Below, one piece after another: positions 8,818-16,781 of a stretch of DNA of 21,302 nucleotides. The translations under genes and the position numbers were made by a program. The number at the start of each line of letters is the position of its first letter. Within the stretch, counting starts at the first letter, position 1. A model generated the notes under the pieces. That model was not told the origin of the DNA and did no database searches. It saw only the letters and a list, made by a program, of their open reading frames with translations. The stretch is from NCBI GenBank assembly GCA_030635835.1, contig DAOVYB010000005.1, positions 1 through 21,302 on the forward strand, in the 5' to 3' direction. The DNA is from Gammaproteobacteria bacterium. GTDB lineage: Bacteria > Pseudomonadota > Gammaproteobacteria > UBA6429.

Positions 8818-10101
8818 TTAACGAATAAGTACGAGTGATAAGGCTGGCCAATAGGTAATGATGAGAACCGCAGCAAGTAAAACAAAAAAGAACGGGATGG
8901 TGGCTTTATAAATGTCAGTGATGGGTCGGTTGAAACGGAAACTGGCAATAAATAAATTCATACCAACAGGTGGTGTGAAATAACCGAGTTGCATGTTGGC
9001 TAAAAAGATAATGCCCAAATGAACAGGATCAATACCATAACCAATGGCAAGAGGTACAATTAGTGGCACCATGATGACCAGGGCAGAAAAAATATCGAGG
9101 ATGGCACCAAGAATGAGTAAGAAGAGATTTAAGAAAAGTAAAAAAGTAATCGGGCTGTGAATGTGTTTTTTCACCCATTCAAATAATGATGTTGGCACTT
9201 CTGTATCAATTAAATAGTTGGTAAGCGCAAGTGAAACACCCAGTATAATCAGTATGCCGCCAACAACAAGCATGGATTCTTTTGCGATTTCAGGCAGCTC
9301 TTTAAAACTCACTTCTTTATAAATAAACATTTCAACAATTAAAATGTATAAAGCCGTAATCGCGGCCGCTTCTGATATGGCAAAAAAACCGCCATAAATT
9401 CCACCTAATACAATAAAAGGCAAAGGGATTTCCCATATTGCTTCTTTTAATGCAGTAAATGCTTCTTTTTTGTTGAATGGCTGGTAAGGCGTGGAAATTT
9501 TTCGGTTAGTCCAGCCACTCCATATAAGCATAAACAAAATCATGAGTAAGCTGGGCAGTATGCCTGCGATGAATAATTCTTTAATGGTAACGGATTGCTG
9601 TAAATCCATTTGTTGCACAATAACCGCATAGATAATAAGCGGCAGAGAGGGTGGTAGTAATAAACCTAAACTGCCTGATGTGGTTACTAAACCAAGACTG
9701 AAATTTTTACTGTAGTTTTCACTTTTTAACGCCGGATAAAGTAAAGCACCTAATGCCACGATAGTAATTCCGGTTGCGCCTGTGAATGCGGTAAATAGTG
9801 CACAGGTAAACAAGCTAACCAGAACAAGTTCACCCGGTAACCAGCCAAGAAACGCGCGTGATAATTTGACCAGTCTATGTGAGGTATTGCTGTGGCTTAA
9901 AAGATAACCGGCAAAAGTAAATAAGGGTAAGGCAAGTAATAACGGGGTATTGGTTAAACGGTAAATTTCAATGGTGATAACCGCGAGGTCAATTTCTGCA
10001 AAGTAAAATCCGGTAATTGCCAGGGAAAGAATGACGACAAATAATGGCATGCCAAACAATGCCAGCAATAAAATAATAAATAAAATGAGCCCGAAACTCA
10101 T
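8818..10101 (-). CDS. dctM: TRAP transporter large permease (DctM)
   Basis: A 427-residue, very hydrophobic protein of the DctM family, the ion-coupled translocation subunit of TRAP transporters in the inner membrane. About a dozen membrane segments are visible along the whole length. Family-typical stretches include LLALPLFTFAGYLL near residues 54-67, a GATGITIVALGALLYP region near 106-121, and the C-terminal NMQLGYFTPPVGMNLF near 369-384. Length is normal for an unfused DctM. The ATG overlaps the dctQ stop as ATGA, showing translational coupling. With DctQ it should move the ligand delivered by the DctP protein, driven by an ion gradient, usually sodium in this family. Confidence 0.95.
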   Translation of the reverse strand: MSFGLILFIILLLALFGMPLFVVILSLAITGFYFAEIDLAVITIEIYRLTNTPLLLALPLFTFAGYLLSHSNTSHRLVKLSRAFLGWLPGELVLVSLFTCALFTAFTGATGITIVALGALLYPALKSENYSKNFSLGLVTTSGSLGLLLPPSLPLIIYAVIVQQMDLQQSVTIKELFIAGILPSLLMILFMLIWSGWTNRKISTPYQPFNKKEAFTALKEAIWEIPLPFIVLGGIYGGFFAISEAAAITALYILIVEMFIYKEVSFKELPEIAKESMLVVGGILIILGVSLALTNYLIDTEVPTSLFEWVKKHIHSPITFLLFLNLFLLILGAILDIFSALVIMVPLIVPLAIGYGIDPVHLGIIFLANMQLGYFTPPVGMNLFIASFRFNRPITDIYKATIPFFFVLLAAVLIITYWPALSLVLIR

Positions 10102-10619
10102 TTGAACTCACTTGGTGGGTTCATATCACCGGGTTCAGGGTTTAGAGGGTGGTCTTGCAGTATTGAATAAAAAAAATAACGTAAGCTCATTACAATAAAT
10201 GCAATTGGAATAATGGTTTCACATACCCAGACAGGAACATTGGCAAAGGCGATTAAACCATCTTCGTATTCGATTTGAATAAATTTAATGCTATAAAAAG
10301 CCACTACAGCGCAGACGATTGCGCTAATAAACTCAGTAACACGCCAAAGGTGGTCTCTGATATTAGTAGGAAGATAATGCGATAAAATATCGATACGAAT
10401 ATGTTTTTTATTGCGACTGGCAAACATAGCGCCAATCATACCTATCCATAAAACCAGAACACGCAAGGCTGAATCAGCCCAGAAAATACCCATGTCAAAA
10501 AAATTGCGTAAAATGATTTGTGAAGAGGCGAGCAGAATTGCTGCAAACAAAAAAAACAGCAAAAAAAACGTTTCTGTTGCAAGCAGGGCTTTGTAACTAC
10601 GTAATAAAAGTTTCTGCAC
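10098..10619 (-). CDS. dctQ: TRAP transporter small permease (DctQ)
   Basis: A 173-residue membrane protein with four predicted helices (about 13-36, 44-65, 90-110, 128-150) and the DctQ-like motif RVLVLWIGMIGAMFASR near residues 52-68, ending in a Pro/Glu-rich tail. DctQ assists the large permease DctM. The start is a GTG at 10619: no ATG precedes the first membrane helix, and the frame upstream contains no better start before an in-frame stop at 650-652 of the same thousand, which is also the dctP stop. No strong ribosome binding site is visible, so translation may depend on the upstream gene. It lies 30 bases after dctP and overlaps dctM. Confidence 0.92.
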   Translation of the reverse strand: MQKLLLRSYKALLATETFFLLFFLFAAILLASSQIILRNFFDMGIFWADSALRVLVLWIGMIGAMFASRNKKHIRIDILSHYLPTNIRDHLWRVTEFISAIVCAVVAFYSIKFIQIEYEDGLIAFANVPVWVCETIIPIAFIVMSLRYFFYSILQDHPLNPEPGDMNPPSEFK

Positions 10620-10649
10620 TTTGAATATTACTATGTTTTTAATGATAAA

Positions 10650-11654
10650 TTATTGTTGTGATAATTGTTTTCTGGAATCAACAATAAGCTTGTTAATTAG
10701 TTTAAACATTTTTTTACTGTTAAGACCATTTTTTACCAATTGTTGATTCGCTTTTTGTGCAAGCTTTTTCCATTCTGCATGCTGCTTATCATCAGGTTTA
10801 ATAAAAGTAATACCCTGAGCTTTTAAAGCCGCTAAGGCAGAAACATTGTCTTTTTTATTCTGTTGATTAATATCTTTAAAAATACGCGACATAACTTCGT
10901 GCACAACTTTTCTATCTTCTCTTTTTAGTTTTTTCAGCGCGCGTTTACTAACAACGAGTGTTCCGTAACCATATAATAAAGGCATCTCGGTTAAATATTT
11001 AACCTGGCTGTGCCATTGTAAAGCAATAGAAGCAATCGGTGGTGCGGCGATGGTGTCAACTAAGCTTGTTTGTAGCCCGGACAAAACATCACTAATGGGT
11101 AAAGGTATGGGCTGCAGTGAGAATGCTTTAACGGCATCCCGAGCCGATGCTGTATCAGGTATCCAGGCTTTTTTCTTACGTAGCTCAGAGACGCTTTTAA
11201 TAGCATCATTTGATAAAATATAGGCAAAACCGGATTCCGCCAGCCCAAATGAAATCAGACCACCTTTCTCCAGACCTTTTATGATCAGCTTATCCATGTG
11301 CTGGCGCACATAATCAACTTCATTTTGTGAATTAAACAGAAAAGGCATGCCGTAAATATCAGCATCCTTGTAATAACGGGTTAAGGAACCACTGGTAACT
11401 GCCGCGCCCTGTAACTGGTTAATACGCATTTTGCGTAATATGGCATTCTCATCACCCATAACGCCGCCAGGGTAATATTTGATTTTGACCCGGCCATCTG
11501 TGCGCTTGGCAATTTCTTTTGCGCCTTGGCGCATCTTTTTCATCCAGGCAGTGCCATCCGGAGAAAGCGTGGCGATTTTTATTACCGCAGCATGGGTTGT
11601 TGCGCTAAATAAAAACAGGCTTAAAAATGTCAGGCGTACGAGTGTTGATTTCAT
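10650..11654 (-). CDS. dctP: TRAP transporter substrate-binding protein (DctP-like), TPAT type
   Basis: A 334-residue periplasmic binding protein with a signal peptide (about residues 1-22, ending in THA) followed by the TRAP opening VIKIATLSPDGTAW. The fold marker YYPGGVMGDE (60-69) and the NEVDYVRQHM helix (111-120) are typical. Classical TRAP binding proteins have a conserved Arg in a K-I/L-R-V-P strand that salt-bridges the ligand carboxylate. Here the corresponding strand reads KKAWIPD (161-167), with W164 at that place. The alignment is by eye. A strong GGAGAG ribosome binding site precedes the ATG. It lies between the TatT-like lipoprotein gene and dctQ, as expected for a TPR-associated TRAP system. 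The ligand cannot be named; a hydrophobic or non-carboxylate ligand is possible. Confidence 0.93.
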   Translation of the reverse strand: MKSTLVRLTFLSLFLFSATTHAAVIKIATLSPDGTAWMKKMRQGAKEIAKRTDGRVKIKYYPGGVMGDENAILRKMRINQLQGAAVTSGSLTRYYKDADIYGMPFLFNSQNEVDYVRQHMDKLIIKGLEKGGLISFGLAESGFAYILSNDAIKSVSELRKKKAWIPDTASARDAVKAFSLQPIPLPISDVLSGLQTSLVDTIAAPPIASIALQWHSQVKYLTEMPLLYGYGTLVVSKRALKKLKREDRKVVHEVMSRIFKDINQQNKKDNVSALAALKAQGITFIKPDDKQHAEWKKLAQKANQQLVKNGLNSKKMFKLINKLIVDSRKQLSQQ

Positions 11655-11706
11655 GTCTCTCTCCAGTTACCTGATTATAGCAATGGGCAGGCCCAGATGT
11701 ATTTAT

Positions 11707-12564
11707 TTAGAAGTAATCTTTGCCACTTATTAATAGCGCTTTTGCCTGATTGTGGGCAAGCATATTGGTTAAGGTGAAATTACGAATTCTGGGTTCAGTT
11801 TTTAATACCTGATTTAAAAGTTTGTTGTGAAGGGTTTGGTCAAAAACCAGTCGGGCATATTTTTCTGCATACAGTACTTTTGCCATTAAATTTTTGCCTT
11901 GTGACATTTTGATCGCTTTTTCAAAATGTTTTTGCCCAATTTCTGGTTTACCACCTAAAGCGGGGGGTAACAAAGTATTGAGAACACCGAGATAGAGATG
12001 AATTTGGCCAGATTGATAACTTTCATCGAGTTTTAACGCATATTGCATGATTTTATTAACACGCGAGAGCTCAGCTGCGGCATTCCAGTCACCACTGCGA
12101 TTTTGAATCCAGCTTGCCCAGCTGGCACCAATGGTGAAGAGTAATTCGATATCATTTTTCTCAAATTGCTCGATAGCCTTTTCAAACTCGGGAAATTTGA
12201 TGGTTTTTAAGCCACAGCTATCAGGAATGGTGAGACAGGCCGCACGTAATGAAAAATCGAGTGCTTTTTGCGTGAGTCGTTTTGCGCGTTGCTCATCTTT
12301 TACAAAAACGCCGGCATAGGCGCCATAGAGGTTTGCTGCTGTGACAAGAATATTGGCATCATCAGGATCAGCCTCAATAAAGCTGTCTAACATGAGTAAA
12401 TAGGCGGGTGCACCTGCTTTAACTGTTGCAAGATCATCATTATTCACAATCGCAGTAGACAGATTTTTTGCCATTTTACTGGTTGCCGATGAAATGATGG
12501 ACGAACAAGACGCCAGGATCAGTCCGAGAATGGGGATGAATATTAGGCTACGGGATATATGCAT
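11707..12564 (-). CDS. TatT-like TRAP-associated lipoprotein (TPAT T component)
   Basis: A 285-residue lipoprotein. The signal peptide ends in the lipobox LASC with the lipidated Cys at residue 20, and Ser follows it, so outer-membrane sorting is likely. The mature part is helical with TPR-like repeats, including LVTAANLYGAYAGVFV (54-69), the SGQIHLYLGVL region (about 185-195) and LPPALGGKPE (199-208). This matches the TatT family first described for Treponema pallidum Tp0956, which forms trimers and binds the partner TRAP binding protein. Its position directly before dctPQM supports this. The role is inferred to be passing a ligand across the periplasm to the binding protein. It is the first gene of the operon, with its start facing the response-regulator gene across a 227-base gap. 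Confidence 0.88.
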   Translation of the reverse strand: MHISRSLIFIPILGLILASCSSIISSATSKMAKNLSTAIVNNDDLATVKAGAPAYLLMLDSFIEADPDDANILVTAANLYGAYAGVFVKDEQRAKRLTQKALDFSLRAACLTIPDSCGLKTIKFPEFEKAIEQFEKNDIELLFTIGASWASWIQNRSGDWNAAAELSRVNKIMQYALKLDESYQSGQIHLYLGVLNTLLPPALGGKPEIGQKHFEKAIKMSQGKNLMAKVLYAEKYARLVFDQTLHNKLLNQVLKTEPRIRNFTLTNMLAHNQAKALLISGKDYF

Positions 12565-12612
12565 TTATTCTAAATCTGCTTTAATTGAACAATTTCGCTA
12601 TTTTAAAGCAAA

Positions 12613-12621
12613 AATATACCA
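12613..12621 (-). promoter_or_regulatory. Possible extended -10 promoter for the TRAP operon
   Basis: On the minus strand TGG-TATATT fits an extended -10 box, about 50 bases upstream of the lipoprotein ATG at 12564. A convincing -35 box at 17 bases is not seen, which is acceptable for an extended -10. It lies in the shared gap with the divergent response-regulator gene. Confidence 0.3.
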
Positions 12622-12686
12622 GAAATCATATAAATATGAATAAGTAAGCGGAAATCATTGAAGGGTATTGCTAATCAGTCCACAAT

Positions 12687-12714
12687 TTGGCATAACGATA
12701 CTCATATATATAAA
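12687..12714 (+). promoter_or_regulatory. Possible sigma-70 promoter for the response-regulator gene
   Basis: TTGGCA (12687-12692), a 16-base spacer and TATAAA (12709-12714) make a plausible sigma-70 promoter pointing to the response-regulator gene, leaving a leader of about 70 bases. The region is AT-rich, so chance matches are common. Confidence 0.35.
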
Positions 12715-12791
12715 AAGTATAAATTTTTGCTATCATCAATTTAGAGCTTGAGATAATTCAAGCAGTAGAGAATTAGGGATTAAATAATAAA

Positions 12792-13487
12792 ATGAACATC
12801 GCAATCGTTGATGACGATCCGGATATTGCTGCGCTATTGATGTTGTGGCTCGAAGAAGAAGGCCATAAATGCACGCATTTTTCCAGCGGTCAGGAATTCA
12901 TCAAAATTATCAGAAGTAAAAATTTTGATATAGTCCTGCTTGACTGGATCATGCCCGAGTTTGATGGTGAGCAAACACTTAACTGGATTAAAAGCCATGA
13001 AGAAATTGATGTTCCGGTTATTTTTGTCACACAAAAAACAACGGAAGATGATATTGCTAAAATTCTGACTTTAGGTGCTGATGATTACATTACCAAGCCG
13101 GTAAGACATAAAGAAATGATTGCGCGTATTAACGCAGTGGCTCGCCGAACTAACCCGCATCTTGATGATGAGATCATTGAATTAAGCCCTTATCGGATTG
13201 ATTCCACTTCACGAGAAGTGAGTGTTGATGGTGAAAAAATCAAGTTAACCGAAAAAGAATTTAAACTGGTACAGTTTTTATTTAAGAATGTTGGGCGCTT
13301 ATTATCGCGTGACCACATCTTATCAGCAGTATGGGGTTATGATTTAGGCCTGAATACACGAACTGTGGATACACACATGAGTCGTATTCGTAAAAAACTT
13401 GAAATTGATCCCGAGAAAGGCTGGCGATTAAGTTCTATTTATCATCAGGGCTATCGCTTAGAACATTTGATACATTCGGCTGATTAA
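12792..13487 (+). CDS. OmpR/PhoB-type response regulator, orphan
   Basis: A 231-residue DNA-binding response regulator. The receiver domain (1-120) has the acidic pair D7/D8, the phosphoryl acceptor D51, the switch Thr T80, Y99 and the conserved K102 in TKP, so all residues for phosphorylation are present. The C-terminal winged helix (about 130-225) has the typical LTEKEFKLVQFL and HMSRIRKKL segments and should bind direct-repeat DNA sites. No histidine kinase lies on either side. It is transcribed divergently from the TRAP operon and may control it, but that is only positional inference. It ends 13 bases from the convergent DxxxQ protein gene. Which OmpR-family member it is cannot be told. 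Confidence 0.94.
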   Translation: MNIAIVDDDPDIAALLMLWLEEEGHKCTHFSSGQEFIKIIRSKNFDIVLLDWIMPEFDGEQTLNWIKSHEEIDVPVIFVTQKTTEDDIAKILTLGADDYITKPVRHKEMIARINAVARRTNPHLDDEIIELSPYRIDSTSREVSVDGEKIKLTEKEFKLVQFLFKNVGRLLSRDHILSAVWGYDLGLNTRTVDTHMSRIRKKLEIDPEKGWRLSSIYHQGYRLEHLIHSAD

Positions 13488-13500
13488 TAAAATTAAAATT

Positions 13501-14025
13501 TTAAAAAAATTCTATTTCATTTTCAGTCGTTGTTTTCACTGCAATTTTTAATGCGTCTTCGATCGACATTCCATTTAAAACGTCATTAAACATTTTCTGA
13601 TCTGAATCGAGGGTATATTTCGATCGGATAGTCGTTTGTAAGCTCAGCCATTCATCCTGAATATCTGTTTTTTGTGGTTCTTTCAATAATTCAGTTAATG
13701 AATTCAATGTTTTCGAAACTAGCGACATACGCTGGCTCAACTTATCATAAAATTGAAAAGCAACAATAGTATCGCTAACGCGTTTAGAGATATCTAAACA
13801 GCTTTCGTCAATTTTAGTTTTTGATGATGATTCTTCCAGCTCATTTGATGAGTGAGTAATTTTCTTGGATGAATTGACTATTTCAACAAATGATCCGCTT
13901 ATTGAGGTAAAAGAGTCATCACCTTCAAGCATGGCGTGTTCAATACGTGCAACTACAACGTTTAAAATCAACACAGTTTCTCTTAGTTGAGACCAGTTTT
14001 TGTCTTCATCATTGCTATCTGTCAT
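13501..14025 (-). CDS. Small helical protein with CheZ-like DxxxQ motif
   Basis: A 174-residue, Asp/Glu-rich, all-helical-looking protein without signal peptide or membrane segment. The most telling part is VAFQFYDKLSQRM (88-100). It has D94 and Q98 in the same spacing as D143 and Q147 of E. coli CheZ, whose DLTGQ stretch removes the phosphate from CheY. The protein also ends in an acidic-hydrophobic tail, ENEIEFF, which recalls the C-terminal CheY-binding peptide of CheZ. It is shorter than CheZ (214 residues) and has no chemotaxis genes nearby. Its neighbour, convergent 13 bases away, is an orphan response regulator. A phosphatase or a CheY-type partner role is inference; the overall family is not firmly recognised. 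The start ATG at 14025 follows a GAAGAT-rich leader. Confidence 0.7.
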   Translation of the reverse strand: MTDSNDEDKNWSQLRETVLILNVVVARIEHAMLEGDDSFTSISGSFVEIVNSSKKITHSSNELEESSSKTKIDESCLDISKRVSDTIVAFQFYDKLSQRMSLVSKTLNSLTELLKEPQKTDIQDEWLSLQTTIRSKYTLDSDQKMFNDVLNGMSIEDALKIAVKTTTENEIEFF

Positions 14026-14207
14026 ATCTTCTTTTTTTCATTAATGAGAGTAATTTTATATATCGGCTTTTGAGCACGGAACATTACGCCTCTTTTTATA
14101 TGGCTTCTTTGGATATTTAGGGTTTTTGGAAATATAAGTGGTAGGCAAAAAGCATAAAAATGTCGGTTTTTTGCAAGAATTTGCTGGGTAAATAGCCAAT
14201 TCAGCTA

Positions 14208-14213
14208 TATAAT
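14208..14213 (+). promoter_or_regulatory. Consensus -10 box of the typA promoter
   Basis: A perfect TATAAT lies 32 bases before the typA start, so transcription would begin near 14220. The -35 is poor at ideal spacing (TGGGTA at 14185-14190). Position and match suggest the main typA promoter. Confidence 0.5.
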
Positions 14214-14245
14214 GCGCAACTTTTGCATTTCCGGAGTACTACCCA

Positions 14246-16063
14246 GTGATTGAGAATCTGCGTAACGTCGCTATTATTGCCCATGTTGACCACGGTAAAA
14301 CTACCCTTGTTGACCAATTATTACTTCAGTCAGGTACGCTTGAATCGCGTGGTGAAGCTGAAACGCGGATGATGGACTCCAACGATCTTGAAAAAGAACG
14401 TGGCATCACAATCCTGTCTAAGAATACTGCCGTTAAATGGAATGACTACCGCATCAATATCGTAGACACCCCGGGCCATGCCGATTTTGGTGGTGAGGTA
14501 GAGCGTGTTCTCTCAATGGTAGATTCAGTATTATTGCTGGTTGATGCGGTTGAAGGCCCAATGCCTCAAACACGTTTTGTAACAGAAAAAGCGTTAAAGC
14601 GCGGTTTGCGACCAATTGTTGTAGTAAACAAGATTGACCGACCTGGCGCACGTCCTGAATGGGCTCTCGACCAAACATTTGAATTATTTGACCGTTTGGG
14701 TGCGACCGATGAGCAGCTCGATTTCCCTGTTATTTATGCCTCAGGTTTAAATGGTTTCGCTGGCCTAGAGCCAGAAGTACGTGAAGGTGACATGACACCT
14801 TTATTTGAAGCGATTGTTGAGCACGTCCCTATCCCTCCAGTGGATGCCGATGCACCTTTGCAACTTCAAGTATCTTCACTTGATTACAACAGCTTCGTTG
14901 GCGTTATCGGTATTGCGCGTATTGCTCAAGGTAAACTCAAAAAGAATGAAGCCGTTACTCTGATTGACGTTGACGGTAAAACACGAAATGCTCGTATTCA
15001 GATTATTTATGGTTTCCTTGGCTTAGAACGTATTGAAACAGGTACGGCTGAAGCAGGTGACATCGTCGCCTTTACGGGTATTGACGGTTTACGTATTTCC
15101 GATACGATTTGTGATCCTGCAAACGTGGTTGCATTACCGCCGTTGTCAGTGGATGAACCAACGCTTAGCATGACATTCCAGGTAAACAACTCTCCACTTG
15201 CAGGTCAAGATGGTAAGTACGTAACGACACGTAATATCCAGGAACGTTTGGATCGTGAGTTAATTCATAACGTTGCACTTCGTGTCGAGCAAGGTGAAAC
15301 ACCAGATAAATTCCGCGTATCAGGTCGTGGCGAACTTCACCTTTCTATTCTTATTGAAACCATGCGCCGTGAAGGTTTTGAAATGGGCGTGTCACGTCCA
15401 GAAGTTATTGTGCATGAAGTGGACGGTGTTAAAGAAGAGCCTTTTGAACTTATTACTGTTGATGTTGAAGAGCAGCATCAAGGCAGTATCATGGAAAAAC
15501 TCGGTGAACGTGGAGCCGATTTAAAAGATATGGTGCCAGACGGACACGGTCGTGTACGTTTAGATTTCATGATTCCTGCACGTGGCTTAATTGGTTTCCG
15601 TACAGAATTTATGACAGCGACTCAAGGTACGGGTTTAATTTACAGCGTCTTTGATCACTATGGTCCTGTTAAAACGGGTGACTATGGTCAACGTATGAAC
15701 GGTGTATTGATTTCAAACGGTAAAGGTAATGCCGTAGCCTTCTCATTGTTCAATTTACAAGAGCGTGGTCGTATGTTCCTTGACCATGGTGATGAAGTTT
15801 ATGAAGGTATGATTATTGGTATTCATACACGTTCAAACGATTTAGTTGTTAACGTATTAAAGGGTAAGCAATTAACCAACGTACGTGCATCAGGAACAGA
15901 TGAAGCGATTTCATTAACGCCACCGATTAAGCAAACGTTAGAGCAAGCTCTGGAATTCATTGATGATGATGAACTCGTTGAAGTAACACCGCACTATATT
16001 CGTTTACGTAAGAAAATATTAACTGAAAATGAGCGAAAAAGAGCAAGTCGCGAAGCAAGTTAA
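14246..16063 (+). CDS. typA: Ribosome-associated GTPase TypA/BipA
   Basis: A 605-residue translational GTPase of the TypA/BipA family, related to EF-G, which binds the ribosome and supports ribosome assembly and stress or cold adaptation. GTPase motifs are intact: G1 AHVDHGKT (12-19), switch ERGITI (51-56), G3 [11 protein letters not shown] (74-84) and G4 NKID (128-131). The EF-G-like domains II, III and V follow, and then the BipA-specific C-terminal domain with [20 protein letters not shown]. Length is standard for the family. The start is a GTG at 14246, with a GGAG ribosome binding site about nine bases before it; starting there gives the usual [12 protein letters not shown]-terminus. It is a single-gene unit ending at a strong terminator. 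Confidence 0.98.
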   Translation: MIENLRNVAIIAHVDHGKTTLVDQLLLQSGTLESRGEAETRMMDSNDLEKERGITILSKNTAVKWNDYRINIVDTPGHADFGGEVERVLSMVDSVLLLVDAVEGPMPQTRFVTEKALKRGLRPIVVVNKIDRPGARPEWALDQTFELFDRLGATDEQLDFPVIYASGLNGFAGLEPEVREGDMTPLFEAIVEHVPIPPVDADAPLQLQVSSLDYNSFVGVIGIARIAQGKLKKNEAVTLIDVDGKTRNARIQIIYGFLGLERIETGTAEAGDIVAFTGIDGLRISDTICDPANVVALPPLSVDEPTLSMTFQVNNSPLAGQDGKYVTTRNIQERLDRELIHNVALRVEQGETPDKFRVSGRGELHLSILIETMRREGFEMGVSRPEVIVHEVDGVKEEPFELITVDVEEQHQGSIMEKLGERGADLKDMVPDGHGRVRLDFMIPARGLIGFRTEFMTATQGTGLIYSVFDHYGPVKTGDYGQRMNGVLISNGKGNAVAFSLFNLQERGRMFLDHGDEVYEGMIIGIHTRSNDLVVNVLKGKQLTNVRASGTDEAISLTPPIKQTLEQALEFIDDDELVEVTPHYIRLRKKILTENERKRASREAS

Positions 16064-16084
16064 GAATTAATTAAACTTTGCTGT

Positions 16085-16123
16085 AAAAAAAAGCCCCGTT
16101 AAACCACTTAACGGGGCTTTTTT
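16085..16123. terminator. Strong bidirectional rho-independent terminator
   Basis: AAGCCCCGTTAA (16091-16102) pairs perfectly with TTAACGGGGCTT (16108-16119) across a 5-base loop. An A-run precedes the stem and a T-run follows it, so it can stop typA from the left and the lipoprotein gene (ending at 16141) from the right. Confidence 0.93.
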
Positions 16124-16140
16124 ATTATCAGGTGTAAGAG

Positions 16141-16596
16141 TTATTTTTTAGAGGCTAGCTTGTCGATTTCAGCAGCTTTAGCAGCATCAACTTTTTGTAA
16201 AGTTTGATACTCATAAGTTAAAAAACGCATAACATGAGGCTTGCCCCACTCTCCCATAAAGTTAGTTGCTCTTTCTTTATGAATGCGAAGTGTTGACTTA
16301 CCTTTACCTAAATCAGCGACAGTGACAGTAAAGCGGATTCTTTGTTTATTCTTTTTACCACCAAAAATATAGTCTGAATAAGTTAGTTGAGATGCGCCAT
16401 GATTTTTTGAAGTAGAGTTTATCTTTATTAATTGTGAGCTCATAACTTTGACAGCGGCATTATAAACTTGACTTGCCTGAGTACCGAAAACAAAAGTTTT
16501 CATTTGATTATCAATATTATTTTGTTTTTTAATTGCTTCGCAACCGGTTAAGCTGAAAGCAAAAGCAAGAATAAAAAATGGTAATAGTTTCTTCAT
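16141..16596 (-). CDS. Unrecognised small outer-membrane lipoprotein
   Basis: A 151-residue lipoprotein with a typical signal peptide and lipobox LTGC, lipidated at C19. Glu follows the Cys, which is not an inner-membrane retention signal, so outer-membrane placement is likely. A GAGGGAAC ribosome binding site precedes the ATG. The mature part begins with a Lys/Asn-rich linker. A compact alpha/beta domain follows, with TFVFGT near residues 34-39, an AAVKVMSSQL helix and a long RIRFTVTVADL strand near 86-96; the C-terminus is rich in Lys and Ala. I do not recognise the family. It is a single gene between the shared terminator and the tandem cyclase genes, with 185 bases of AT-rich spacer upstream. 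Confidence 0.85.
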   Translation of the reverse strand: MKKLLPFFILAFAFSLTGCEAIKKQNNIDNQMKTFVFGTQASQVYNAAVKVMSSQLIKINSTSKNHGASQLTYSDYIFGGKKNKQRIRFTVTVADLGKGKSTLRIHKERATNFMGEWGKPHVMRFLTYEYQTLQKVDAAKAAEIDKLASKK

Positions 16597-16781
16597 TATA
16601 GTTCCCTCAATTATTGATAAAATTACAGTATCCTGCTGGGGCTCAAAGACGATGAGTTATTGAGTATAGTAAATTAAAATATTTATTGCTAATAATAAAA
16701 GGAGATAGTATTTCTACTTAATTAGAATGGCGCTAACATAATAGTACTTTTTAATTAAATTATAATATATTTTTTTATCGT

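Noticed and set aside
16141..16596. The lipoprotein as a BamC-like assembly factor
   Set aside because: It shares only the lipobox and small size. No BamC-type tandem domains or conserved N-terminal BamD-binding segment could be recognised.
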